Shown piece after piece: positions 8,438 through 17,030 of a DNA stretch of 64,000 nt. This DNA comes from Brachyspira alvinipulli ATCC 51933 (lineage in GTDB: Bacteria > Spirochaetota > Brachyspiria > Brachyspirales > Brachyspiraceae). How positions within the stretch are numbered: position 1 is the first letter of the stretch; each line of letters opens with the position of its first letter. Position numbers and translations under genes: made by a program. Below the pieces are notes generated by a model, which saw nothing but the letters and a program-made list of their open reading frames with translations, had not been told where the DNA came from and made no database searches. The stretch lies in assembly GCF_000518245.1 (NCBI RefSeq), contig NZ_JADF01000018.1:1-64000 (forward strand), in the 5' to 3' direction.

Positions 8438-9751
8438 ATGGGTAATAGTAGTAATTTTCAATATCCTAGCTCTTCATCTTGGAGAGAGGCTTATGATATA
8501 CAAAGCCTTGTAAAATATGAAGCTCCTAATATGGAAGCTGTTTATTTCTTATATGATAATATAAATATTTCAGGCGGACAGTCTTTAGATAATTCAAGTT
8601 ATCCTAATTTTGGGTATTGGAGTAATACTTCAATTAATGAATCTGTTAATAAAATAAGAGTATCTGGCTTTTTAAGAGATGAAGAATATTTAAATAAAAA
8701 AATAGATTTAATAAATGCTTTTAAGATAAAAACAGATGATGAAAATCCAGCTTTTATTTTTTTACCTCTTTATCCCAGATTAAAAGTAACTTTAGAAAAC
8801 TGGTCTATAGATGAAAAAGCAAATGAAAATGGTCAATGTAAAATAGAACTTAATTTTAATCTATGTGCTGATAGAAAAAATGATGAAAATTATAATTTTC
8901 TTAATATAGAAGATGCTAAAAACAATGTTCAGGAAATAGCTAATAAAAATCTTGAAAAGAAATTAGAGAATAATTTTAATTATGATACTTTTTTATCAGG
9001 TATAAATAATGTATCAAGTAAACTTTCAAATGTTATTGGAATGATACAAGGAAAAGCAGATTATATTAATGATATGGCAAGGGCTATAAATACAATATCT
9101 TCTACAATCGCTCAAGGAATTAGAACTCCTTCAGTTTTCGCTGATGCTTTACAGAATGTTGTATCTTCAATAGTTAATGGAATAATAGATATAAAACAGT
9201 CTGTAAATGAAACTGCTGAAAGCTCAAAATCATTCGCCGCAGGCGGCACGCAAGGTGGGCAGACGCCACAGTCGTCAATTAACAGCATACTTCCAATAGA
9301 AAATGCAAAAAATAATGAAAAAAAAGTTTTACTTCAGTTTCTTAATTTTTATAATTATGATACTACAAAAGATACAATTTCTTTTAATGAAATGAATACT
9401 GCAAAAGAAAGTGATAATTTTATTAAAATAATTGCAGTTACTGCTGTTGCTAGTATTATAATTCAAATAGATGATAGTAAGGAAAAAATAAAAAATTATT
9501 TAGAACTATATGACAAATTAAATGATTCTATAAATAAAGATGATTATGAACTTAATAATGCTTTAATAGACTTAAAAATATCTGTTATAGAAGAATTGAA
9601 AATAAAAGAATTAAAGAAATTAAGAAAAATTAAGTTCAATAAGAATATGACATTATTAAATGCAGAGCATTTTTTGAACTCATACAATTTGAGAGATTTT
9701 AATTTTATAGAAGATAGTTTTGTACTTCCTAAAGAAATATTTTATGTTTAA
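8438..9751 (+). CDS. Mu gpN-like tail protein (DNA circularisation N family)
   Basis: A 437-residue protein. Residues 1-150 fit the N-terminal domain named after DNA circularisation protein (PF07157): SWREAYDIQSLVKYEAPNME, GGQSLDNSSYPNFGYWS, IRVSGFLRDEEYLNKKIDLI, FIFLPLYPRLKVTLENWSI. In Mu-type phages this protein joins the tail tube end to the baseplate hub. Order (tape measure, gpN, gp44, gp45) agrees. A GC-rich insert (9233-9276) codes for SFAAGGTQGGQTPQSS, unlike the rest of the protein in composition. Confidence 0.75.
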   Translation: MGNSSNFQYPSSSSWREAYDIQSLVKYEAPNMEAVYFLYDNINISGGQSLDNSSYPNFGYWSNTSINESVNKIRVSGFLRDEEYLNKKIDLINAFKIKTDDENPAFIFLPLYPRLKVTLENWSIDEKANENGQCKIELNFNLCADRKNDENYNFLNIEDAKNNVQEIANKNLEKKLENNFNYDTFLSGINNVSSKLSNVIGMIQGKADYINDMARAINTISSTIAQGIRTPSVFADALQNVVSSIVNGIIDIKQSVNETAESSKSFAAGGTQGGQTPQSSINSILPIENAKNNEKKVLLQFLNFYNYDTTKDTISFNEMNTAKESDNFIKIIAVTAVASIIIQIDDSKEKIKNYLELYDKLNDSINKDDYELNNALIDLKISVIEELKIKELKKLRKIKFNKNMTLLNAEHFLNSYNLRDFNFIEDSFVLPKEIFYV

Positions 9752-9768
9752 ATAGGAGTATTATTAAA

Positions 9769-10779
9769 ATGCATATTAAAGTTTATGCTGGAAAAAGCAA
9801 GAGATTAATTAATTATAATTCAATTATTATAAAAAAGAGTATTGATGAAATATGTAATACTGCTGATATAGTATGTCCTTTAAGCGAATTAAAAAAAGTA
9901 GAAAAGCATGACAGGATAATAATAAAGGCTCTTATGTGGAATAATGAGGAGAGAAATGTAACAACTACTTTAGTTGATGATATTAGTGCAGTATTAAATA
10001 ATAATCAAAAGCAGATGACTATACATTCACGTTCTTATGCAAGAGATATAATAGATTCTACAGATTCAGGAAGAATTGAAGGCGGTACATTAGTAGAGGT
10101 AGTAAGAAAAATAGCACAAAAATATAATTCTAATATAGTAGTATCACATTACCCTACAAACAAAGATAATTCACCTCCTATAGCATCTTTTACATGGGAA
10201 AATGAAAGTGTTTGGCAGAAACTGCTTACTATAGCAGAAAATAATGGCTATGCAATAGCTTCAAATCAAGCGTCTAATCTATATGTATGGGCTAGAAATA
10301 CATATTTGGCAAATAATGCAAATCATAAAATCATAGAAGGAAAAAATATAAAATCAGCATCTTTAAATAAGAGAGGATATGAGCAGTTTAATTGCTATAG
10401 AATAAAAGGAAATTATGGAATAGGAGAAAAGTTTGATTATAAATGCGATACAAAAAGGGTATTTACACTATTTTTTACAGATGAAAATATATCTCAAAAA
10501 GAACTTTTAAATAGAGCTGAATCAGAATTAAAAAGAAGAAAATCAGATGAATTAAATATTAATATGTATGGTTGGGGATTATCATATGAGGAAATAGAAA
10601 ATAAAAAAATAAAAAATAATGATAAGATAGAAGTATTTTATGAGCCTAAGCAAAAAATAAAAGTTAATATTCCTTCTTTTGGAATAGATGACTATAAAGT
10701 AATTAAAAGTGTTGAGCTTGTTCTTAATAATGAAGAGTTTTCATCTAATATAATTTTAGTAGATGAAGGAGCTGTATAA
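9769..10779 (+). CDS. Mu gp44-like baseplate hub protein
   Basis: A 336-residue protein of the gpP/gp44 (late control gpD) type, the trimeric hub at the tail tip. Recognisable parts are the N-terminal beta domain (KKSIDEICNTADIVCPLSEL), the ARDIIDSTDSG segment near residue 90 and the LysM-like middle (TWENESVWQKLLTIAENNGY). Spacing to neighbours is tight (17 and 3 bases), so it is in the tail operon. It looks intact. Confidence 0.75.
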   Translation: MHIKVYAGKSKRLINYNSIIIKKSIDEICNTADIVCPLSELKKVEKHDRIIIKALMWNNEERNVTTTLVDDISAVLNNNQKQMTIHSRSYARDIIDSTDSGRIEGGTLVEVVRKIAQKYNSNIVVSHYPTNKDNSPPIASFTWENESVWQKLLTIAENNGYAIASNQASNLYVWARNTYLANNANHKIIEGKNIKSASLNKRGYEQFNCYRIKGNYGIGEKFDYKCDTKRVFTLFFTDENISQKELLNRAESELKRRKSDELNINMYGWGLSYEEIENKKIKNNDKIEVFYEPKQKIKVNIPSFGIDDYKVIKSVELVLNNEEFSSNIILVDEGAV

Positions 10780-10782
10780 AAT

Positions 10783-11349
10783 ATGTCTTTGCCTAATCTT
10801 ATTTCATCTATATCTTCTAAAATAGCAAATATGATAACTATTTCAAAATTTATAAAAAGAAATAATGATGATACTATTCAAGTAAAATCTTCTTATGATA
10901 AAACAATAGAAAAAAAAGAATTATTTCCTTATGGATTTATTGCAAAAGCTAAAGAAGGAGAAGTAATTATTTTATCTAAAGGCGGTAATTTTGACAGCTC
11001 TCAAATATTGCCTATTTTATCTAGTGATAAAGCTCCTGAAATTAAAGAAGGAGATACATGTATATATAATGAAAAAATATCAATAATTATAAATGAGGAT
11101 ATGATAAAAATAGGAGGAGATGATTTCGGCGGACTTATAAAAATAGAAGAATTAAAAAAAGAATTGGAAAAAAATAATCAAATACTTCAAGCTATATTAA
11201 ATATATGTTTAGGAGCTCCTATACCAGAAGCTGGAAATGGAGCAAACTCTGCTTTTCAGCTTGCTTTAAGTACTGCTTTAGCTGGAAAGACAATTGCTAA
11301 TTTTAGTAGTATAGAAAATACAAAAATAGTGCATGGAGCCAATAATTGA
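10783..11349 (+). CDS. Mu gp45-like baseplate spike (assembly protein V)
   Basis: A 188-residue protein fitting the gpV/gp45 spike family. It has an OB-like N-terminal half (TIQVKSSYDKTIEKKELFPY, GFIAKAKEGEVIILSKGGN) and a short beta-helical part (KISIIINEDMIKIGGDDFGG), ending in a helical tail with a coiled-coil start (KIEELKKELEKNNQILQAIL). This would be the membrane-puncturing tip. Its 3' end overlaps the next gene by 17 bases. Confidence 0.7.
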   Translation: MSLPNLISSISSKIANMITISKFIKRNNDDTIQVKSSYDKTIEKKELFPYGFIAKAKEGEVIILSKGGNFDSSQILPILSSDKAPEIKEGDTCIYNEKISIIINEDMIKIGGDDFGGLIKIEELKKELEKNNQILQAILNICLGAPIPEAGNGANSAFQLALSTALAGKTIANFSSIENTKIVHGANN

Positions 11350-11674
11350 AATGTTAGAAATAGATCTAAACAAATATAATAATATAGAATATCTTGTTTC
11401 TATGAGCATTTATTCAAATAAAAATAAATGGTGGGCAGACAATGATTTTGGCAGCGATTTATTTGCAAAAAAAAATAAATTAAGCAAAGAAACTCAAAAT
11501 GAAGTAAAAAGAATAATAACTGATTCTCTTGAATGGATAGTTGAAGACGGACTTGCAAAAGATATAGAAGTTGATACTGAAATAGAAAATAAAAGCAGAT
11601 TAAATTATTCTGTTTTAGTCAGAAAGCCTGATAATAATACAGAAATTATAAAAGGAGTGTGGGATAATGAATGA
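11333..11674 (+). CDS. Mu gp46-like baseplate protein
   Basis: A 113-residue protein of the GP46 family (PF07409). The diagnostic NKWWADNDFGSDLF (about residues 30-43) corresponds to the conserved GWWGD motif; an amphipathic ITDSLEWIVEDGLAKDIEV segment follows. It forms part of the baseplate wedge. It overlaps the spike gene upstream by 17 bases and the gp47 gene downstream by 8, so all three are translationally coupled. Confidence 0.75.
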   Translation: MEPIIEMLEIDLNKYNNIEYLVSMSIYSNKNKWWADNDFGSDLFAKKNKLSKETQNEVKRIITDSLEWIVEDGLAKDIEVDTEIENKSRLNYSVLVRKPDNNTEIIKGVWDNE

Positions 11675-12713
11675 ATCTTTAGAGCAATTAAAATTAAAAA
11701 TATTAAATCAATATTACAGTGAATTAAATCCTCTTGAAAATACTCCTAAATATAATTTAGTAAAAGTAATAGCAAATGTAGAAGCTGGTATTCAATATTC
11801 CCTTTTAGGTGATATAGAGTTTTTAAAAAAACAAATATTTCCTGATACAGCAGAAAAGGATTTTTTAAGAGCTCATTGGGCTGACAGAGTACCGCCTCTA
11901 TATGCTGAGGTGGCGAGCGGAAGTATTTTGGTAAAAGGTATTGCTGGTGTTTCAATTCCTTCAGGCTCAGTATTTAGATCTGAACAAGGTAATAATTATT
12001 TTATGACAAAAACGTACATCATAGCAGAAAATGGAAGTGTAGAAATAGAAGTTCAGGCTGAAAATGCAGGTACCAGCTACAATTTAAAATCAGAATCTAA
12101 ATTAAAATTAGCTTCTAATTTAATAGCAAATGTAGAAAGTGAAGCTGTTGTTCAAAGAGATATAGCAGGAGGAACAGATGGAGAAACAGATGAGGCTTAT
12201 TTAATTAGAGTATTAAATTATATAAAAGGAAACAGTAATGGAGGAAATGGAGATTTTGCTGATGAAGCATTGAACTCATCATCAGAAGTAAGCAAAGCAT
12301 TTGAGTTTAGAAATTTTAATGTATTTGGTGCTTTGCTTGTAGTTGTAATAGGAGGAAATGCAGATACTGGCTTTATGAAAGTATCAAACATAGATAAAGT
12401 TCAAGAGCATATAGAAAAAAAATATCCATATACAATATTTACAGTAAAAACTCCAGAAATTATAACTGTAAATATAACTATAGAATTAAAAAGAGAAGAA
12501 GATACTGTAGGAATTAGAGAAATGATTACATCTACTATTAAAGAATATTTTAATAAAAGAGTAAAGCCTGATATGGAAATAAAAGAAGCATTAATCAAAA
12601 ATCTTATAGTTGATGATATTAATGTTACAGAAGCTAATGTTGAAATAGAAGGAGGAGATAAATACTATAATCAATTAGAATATGCTGTTTTAGGAACTAT
12701 AACATGGAACTAA
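11667..12713 (+). CDS. Mu gp47-like baseplate J protein
   Basis: A 348-residue baseplate wedge protein (Baseplate_J family). Typical parts: LRAHWADRVPPLYAEVASGS near residue 68, the small beta domain GIAGVSIPSGSVFRSEQGN, the AGGTDGETDEAYLIRVL motif near residue 168, and NSNGGNGDFADEAL. The C-terminal domain carries repeated beta strands. It overlaps both neighbouring genes (8 and 10 bases). It seems complete. Confidence 0.85.
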   Translation: MNESLEQLKLKILNQYYSELNPLENTPKYNLVKVIANVEAGIQYSLLGDIEFLKKQIFPDTAEKDFLRAHWADRVPPLYAEVASGSILVKGIAGVSIPSGSVFRSEQGNNYFMTKTYIIAENGSVEIEVQAENAGTSYNLKSESKLKLASNLIANVESEAVVQRDIAGGTDGETDEAYLIRVLNYIKGNSNGGNGDFADEALNSSSEVSKAFEFRNFNVFGALLVVVIGGNADTGFMKVSNIDKVQEHIEKKYPYTIFTVKTPEIITVNITIELKREEDTVGIREMITSTIKEYFNKRVKPDMEIKEALIKNLIVDDINVTEANVEIEGGDKYYNQLEYAVLGTITWN

Positions 12714-13270
12714 ATATTAAAGATGAAAAAACTTATTTTGAAGCTGTAAAAAGTCTTTATCCTGAAGGGGTATTTTTTGAAAGTCAGTTTGAAAATGAAA
12801 ACTCTGATATGTCTAAATTAGCAAAACTTCAGGCTGATATGATAAAAAAAATAAAATTAGAATTAAAGAAATTATGGCTTGAAGCCAGGCTTGAAACTTG
12901 TACAGAAGATACGATAGAAGATTATGAAAGAATACACTCTAAGGAAATAAGAAATGGTTTAAGTTTAGAAAAAAGAAAATTACTTATTTTGCAAAATGAT
13001 TTGCTTGTTTCTCAAAACCCAAAAGATACTATTAACAATCTTATAAAAAATGATTATCAAACAGAAATATTAAATATTAATGCTAATCATAAAATATCTG
13101 TATTCGGACATGCATCTTTTGGTCATACAAGACTTTATAATTATAGAGCATTTTGTTCAGTAATAATAAAATTAAAAAAGATAGAAGATTCAAATAAAAA
13201 AATAGAATTAGAAGAGTTTTTAATAAATTTATTTGATGCAAATAAAATAATATTTTTTGATTATGTATAA
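12704..13270 (+). CDS. Mu gp48-like (DUF2313/YmfQ) tail protein
   Basis: A 188-residue protein at the gp48 position between baseplate J and the fibre. The family feature is an early LWLEARLETCTEDTIEDYER segment (about residues 60-80) that matches the conserved P-x-T-A-x-ELL-x-W-E pattern of YmfQ-like proteins only loosely. The C-terminal half has short beta segments (HKISVFGHASFGHTRLYNYR). It probably links the baseplate to the fibre. Confidence 0.65.
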   Translation: MELNIKDEKTYFEAVKSLYPEGVFFESQFENENSDMSKLAKLQADMIKKIKLELKKLWLEARLETCTEDTIEDYERIHSKEIRNGLSLEKRKLLILQNDLLVSQNPKDTINNLIKNDYQTEILNINANHKISVFGHASFGHTRLYNYRAFCSVIIKLKKIEDSNKKIELEEFLINLFDANKIIFFDYV

Positions 13271-13284
13271 AGGAGTTAATTTTT

Positions 13285-14724
13285 ATGTCATTATATCCTA
13301 AAGACCAAGAAATCACAGTTTTTGGAGAAAATATAAAATATCCGAATATGGGAGAAGATGGAAAGTTTACAAATGGAAGTTTTTCTGACCCTAAAATTAA
13401 GCCTTCTTTTATTCCAGCTGAAACTATAAACCTTATTTTGGATAATTTGGAAAATGTTATAAAAGAAGCTGGTATTGAAAGTAATAATCAAGATACAAAT
13501 CAATTGATAAATGCTGTAAAAAAACTTGCTGGAGATAATGTCAGTAAATTTAAATATAAATTAGAAGAATTTGATACTGGTAAAATTTGGATAGATGACA
13601 GAATTATATACGGCAGAGTATTTGTAATAGAAAATTTAAATACTCAGCATTTTCCTATAGAGATTCATACATTTGATGATATAGATAAAATGATAGACTA
13701 TAAAATAATAGGTGTTTATAATTATGATGTTGTAAAACAGCTATTCAAAGATTATTTAATAGGTAAAGATAAAATGCCTGCTATTTTAGCTTTATATATA
13801 GAAAACAACATTTTATATTTTCATTGTTTAACAAATCCAGATCTAATTATAAATAATAATGACAATAAATTAGAAATATATATAGAATATATAAAAAATA
13901 ATAAAACTTTACTTATTATAAATCCATTATCTTTAGATTTATATGAAGATATAGACAGGATATCAGAATTGCAGGTAAATACAGATGCTGAAACTTTTGA
14001 AGCTAGAATAGAAAATCAAGAAATAGCTTCATTAATTATAGAAGAAAATAAATTAAGAGTTGTACAAAAAAAGATAGGAAGTTCAAATATAATAATAGAA
14101 GCTCATGCATCTGGAAGAGAAAAAGCAAGCGTAACTATACCAATACAGATAAAAGAAAGACCAATTACAACTTTAACTTTATCATCTCAAAGCGGTGAAG
14201 TTAAGCAAGATGAAACTATTTCAATTACTGCTGATACTAATGCTGATAGTATAGAAGCTCAAATAAATAATTCTAATGCTCAAATAAGTGTATCTGGAAA
14301 AACTATTAATATTATTGGTAAAAATGTAGGTTCTTCAATTATTACAGTAAAAGCACAGATACCAAACTCTTTGGAAGTTAGTAAAAATTATAATTTAAAT
14401 ATTTTAGAAAATATATATTATAATTCGTTAATATATGGCAAAATAACTTCAAATTCAGCGTCATGGGGATACAATATATTAACAATTAATTGGACAAATA
14501 ATAATTGGGATTGGAATTCTGGAAGAAATAATGTAGTAATTAAAACATATAATAGTAATAATCTTTTACAAACTATAAAATGTAATTATTATATTAGCTA
14601 TTTTTCTCCAAATGTACAAAGTTCTAATGCATATTTTAAAAAAGATGGCGAAAAATTATTAGCATATCAATCAAGACTTAATAATGTCGAATCTATTACT
14701 GATATAGTAATATTTTCAGCATAA
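13285..14724 (+). CDS. Tail fibre with Ig-like repeats
   Basis: A 479-residue fibre at the end of the tail operon. Residues 1-85 form an attachment region (FIPAETINLILDNLENVIKE). Residues 230-375 hold two bacterial Ig-like (Big_2-type) repeats, ISELQVNTDAETFEARIENQ to IPIQI and ITTLTLSSQSGEVKQDETIS to NLNI, each with the NADSIEAQI-NNSNAQISVSG type of core. The last 95 residues (GKITSNSASWGYNILTINWT onward) are Asn/Trp/Tyr-rich, as expected of a receptor-binding tip. A terminator follows at 14735. Host specificity is inferred from position. Confidence 0.7.
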   Translation: MSLYPKDQEITVFGENIKYPNMGEDGKFTNGSFSDPKIKPSFIPAETINLILDNLENVIKEAGIESNNQDTNQLINAVKKLAGDNVSKFKYKLEEFDTGKIWIDDRIIYGRVFVIENLNTQHFPIEIHTFDDIDKMIDYKIIGVYNYDVVKQLFKDYLIGKDKMPAILALYIENNILYFHCLTNPDLIINNNDNKLEIYIEYIKNNKTLLIINPLSLDLYEDIDRISELQVNTDAETFEARIENQEIASLIIEENKLRVVQKKIGSSNIIIEAHASGREKASVTIPIQIKERPITTLTLSSQSGEVKQDETISITADTNADSIEAQINNSNAQISVSGKTINIIGKNVGSSIITVKAQIPNSLEVSKNYNLNILENIYYNSLIYGKITSNSASWGYNILTINWTNNNWDWNSGRNNVVIKTYNSNNLLQTIKCNYYISYFSPNVQSSNAYFKKDGEKLLAYQSRLNNVESITDIVIFSA

Positions 14725-15062
14725 TAAGTACTAATAGCCACTATTTTTATGGCTAGTTTTTTTGAATACCTTTTATTTTGGGATAGCATTTTGTTTTGGG
14801 CATTATTTAGTATCGTAATATATACTTTTTTATAATTAGCTCCGTTTTCTAATTTGTATAAATCTTCTAAAACGTTGCCTTGAATAGTTTGAGGTTTATA
14901 CACAGTTTTATAAACCTCTAAAAATTTCTTATTTCTTACTTCCAATGATAAGTGAGGTGTTTTATTTTCTATAATCTCTTCTTCTTTAATATATTTAATA
15001 TCTGGAGCTAAAATTATATTAGAACAGCTTAAAATAAAAATAACAATAATAATAAAAATGAT
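14667..15062 (-). pseudogene. Possible lipoprotein remnant
   Basis: On the minus strand a frame is open from 15062 to a stop at 14667. It begins with a hydrophobic stretch ending in a lipobox (FIIIVIFILSC), then PDIKYIKEEEIIENKTPHL and KKFLEVYKTVYKPQTIQG. It has no ATG, GTG or TTG before the lipobox. A plausible start (ATG 15073, MYIKSFLLLLLFLF) is in another frame and stops at once, so a one-base shift in the poly-T stretch would be needed. The frame also reads through the fibre terminator. It may be a decayed moron lipoprotein. Confidence 0.35.
14735..14763 (+). terminator. Terminator of the tail operon
   Basis: Stem TAGCCA (14735-14740) / TGGCTA (14750-14755), extendable by an A-T pair, followed by GTTTTTTT, ten bases after the fibre stop codon. 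Confidence 0.75.
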
Positions 15063-15191
15063 TTAATATACATATATGCTTATATTAGCATGATGTAAAT
15101 TCAAGTCAAGGCAAAAAGGCTATATTTAACTTGATTTAAAAAATATTTATTTATTATAAATAATGTTAATAATAAAATGGAGCTATTTTTT

Positions 15192-15788
15192 ATGGAAAAC
15201 TATACAAATCTAAAATGGCAATCAATAGATGAATATAAATCTATAAGTTTTATATGTTGGAATTGTGGAGAAAATATTGCATCAGAAAAAGCATATGGAG
15301 CAACATATTATTCTACAGGTTACAAAAAAAATTTTTATATAGGATTAGTTTATATATGTCATAAATGTAATGCTCCAAACATATTTAATAGAGATGGAGA
15401 TCCTATAATAAAACCTCCTTATGGTAAGAATATTGATAAATTACCAAATGAAATAAGAGAAGCGTATAATGAAGCTAGAAAATGTATGCAAGTTGGAGCA
15501 TATACTGCTGCTAGTATGATTTTAAGAAAAATATTAATGAATGTAGCTGTTTCTGAAGGAAAAGAAGAAGGTGATACATTCAAAAATTATATAGATTATT
15601 TAGACAATGAAGGTATCATACATAAAAAACAAAAAGGTCTTATAAATAAAGTTAGAGAAATAGGAAATGAAGCTAATCATGAGATTAAATCTGTATCTGA
15701 AGAAGATGCTCAATATATATTTAAATTAATTGAGCATCTATTGTTAAATAATTATGAATTTATAGATAATGATAACTCCCCAAATTAA
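15192..15788 (+). CDS. DUF4145 domain-containing protein
   Basis: A protein of about 198 residues. I prefer ATG 15192 (MENYTNLKWQS) because GGAG at 15179-15182 lies nine bases before it; ATG 15177 has no ribosome site. The N-terminal half has two CxxC pairs (CWNCGE, CHKCNAP), a likely zinc ribbon. The C-terminal half is DUF4145 (LPNEIREAYNEARKCMQVGA, YTAASMILRKILMNVA, VREIGNEANHEIK). DUF4145 occurs alone and in restriction and defence proteins; the function is unknown. It is the last gene before the right 21-base repeat, a typical cargo position. Confidence 0.7.
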   Translation: MENYTNLKWQSIDEYKSISFICWNCGENIASEKAYGATYYSTGYKKNFYIGLVYICHKCNAPNIFNRDGDPIIKPPYGKNIDKLPNEIREAYNEARKCMQVGAYTAASMILRKILMNVAVSEGKEEGDTFKNYIDYLDNEGIIHKKQKGLINKVREIGNEANHEIKSVSEEDAQYIFKLIEHLLLNNYEFIDNDNSPN

Positions 15789-15801
15789 GCTCATATTTAA
15801 T

Positions 15802-15822
15802 ATTATGCAATTAATTTAATAA
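15802..15822. repeat. Candidate attR, 21-base direct repeat
   Basis: Exact second copy of bases 103-123. It overlaps the last codon and stop of the minus-strand gene at 15811-16044, which is how tyrosine-recombinase phages often insert (into a gene's 3' end, restoring it). The distance between copies gives an element of about 15.7 kb. Confidence 0.55.
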
Positions 15823-16044
15823 ATATATTCGTTGGTTTTTGACTCGTTTTTTGTTGGGGTTATCATCTTTTGCCTTTCTTATCTTTTTTGCTAAACTTTT
15901 CTTATATTTTCTGCTTGATTTGTTTATATATTCTTTTAAATCATTATAGTTAATATTTAAAGTTCTGCTTAAATGCTCAAATGTAGGATTTTCTTTTTTT
16001 ATTAGATTATAAATAGAATCTTCCAGCTTTTTTGTATATTTCAT
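15811..16044 (-). CDS. Small basic protein, unknown
   Basis: A 77-residue, lysine- and arginine-rich protein (MKYTKKLEDSIYNLIKKENP, then FEHLSRTLNINYNDLKEYI). The middle resembles a helix-turn-helix (TFEHLSRTLNINYNDLKEYI) and the tail is strongly basic (KKSLAKKIRKAKDDNPNKKR), so nucleic-acid binding is possible. Its stop lies inside the right repeat. It could be the chromosomal gene used as the integration target. I cannot name a family. Confidence 0.45.
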   Translation of the reverse strand: MKYTKKLEDSIYNLIKKENPTFEHLSRTLNINYNDLKEYINKSSRKYKKSLAKKIRKAKDDNPNKKRVKNQRIYLLN

Positions 16045-16146
16045 TATGCCGCCTATTTGATAAAAAATAATTTATAATATAATCAAAAAGTATAAGTAAT
16101 TATAAGCATTTTATTGATGTCTTACACAGGTAATGAAATGAATTAT

Positions 16147-16183
16147 AAAAAATATAGTTTATAATATAAAGACTATATTTTTT
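16147..16183. terminator. Perfect 12-base inverted repeat with T-run
   Basis: AAAAAATATAGT (16147-16158) pairs with ACTATATTTTTT (16172-16183) across a 13-base loop. It lies between divergent genes at 16044 and 16273, so it might be a leader attenuator for the gene at 16273 or a leftover terminator. Confidence 0.4.
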
Positions 16184-16272
16184 ATTTGATATACTGTTAT
16201 ACATTTAAAGCTGTAATAGAGTTTACAGGCATAAATATAAAATAATTTTTATTAGCAATAATAGGAGCATTT

Positions 16273-16977
16273 ATGAAAAGTATCAATATAGAAAAAAGAG
16301 AATATAAAATATTAACAGATAAATTTTCTTCTTACACAGATAAGGATAAACGTATAGAAAATAAATACATTCTAAATTCATTAAAGGATATTATAGAAAA
16401 TAAAGAGAGTAAAAAGATTTATATTAAATCAAAAGCATCAGGACATCAATTAAAGAAAAGAAAAAATAAACCTTATAATGTTAATGAGGTTAATATAAGC
16501 TATAAATCAAAAAATATTTTTATTTATGATATTGAATGCTACTCAGTAAAAGAAATTGATATAACAGGCATTATAAAAAATTATAGAAATGATATATTAT
16601 TTTTTGAGATAGGCGTATTTTTAGATTTGTTTGAATTTTTGTACAATATAAGCACACATAAAAGTATGATGAAAATTTTTTATGAATATAAAGATAATGA
16701 TGATAATATATTTTATATGCATTATAAATTTGATTTAACTAAGAAAATAAAAAAAATACAAAATTATTATGATAAATCTATTTTGCCTGCATACAGAATT
16801 AATAGTAAATCAAACAATAAAATAAAGCTGGTTTATTCTTTGGAGCATTTGGATATTTTAAAAAAAATAGATCAGTTTGAAAGTTTAAAACTAGATGTAA
16901 AGCAGATAGAGGATATATTTTTTAATTTAAAAAGTACATATACTTACGGAGAATATGAGAAAGAAGAAAAATTATAG
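16273..16977 (+). CDS. MerR-like HTH-containing protein, possibly the N-terminal part of a split gene
   Basis: A 234-residue protein with a good start (AGGAG six bases before ATG). Residues 1-155 are not recognised. Residues 165-220 (YYDKSILPAYRINSKSNNKI, then SLEHLDILKKIDQFESLKLD and VKQIEDIFF) align with the MerR-type DNA-binding segments of the two regulators at 19305 and 20131, including the shared ILPAYR. The stop at 16975 is followed by more open reading in a second frame with no start codon, so the natural protein may be longer (see findings). Confidence 0.5.
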   Translation: MKSINIEKREYKILTDKFSSYTDKDKRIENKYILNSLKDIIENKESKKIYIKSKASGHQLKKRKNKPYNVNEVNISYKSKNIFIYDIECYSVKEIDITGIIKNYRNDILFFEIGVFLDLFEFLYNISTHKSMMKIFYEYKDNDDNIFYMHYKFDLTKKIKKIQNYYDKSILPAYRINSKSNNKIKLVYSLEHLDILKKIDQFESLKLDVKQIEDIFFNLKSTYTYGEYEKEEKL

Positions 16978-17030
16978 AAAAAAGAATAAGGCTTATAGAA
17001 GAACTTGTAGAATCTTATGAATCATCAGAA

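Noticed and set aside
6409-14724. R-type tailocin
   Set aside because: Tail-tip and lysis genes are present, but sheath and tube genes are absent, so a working contractile particle cannot be made from this locus.
103-15822. VSH-1-type gene transfer agent
   Set aside because: The tail genes follow Mu order and motifs, and no VSH-1-like head block is seen.
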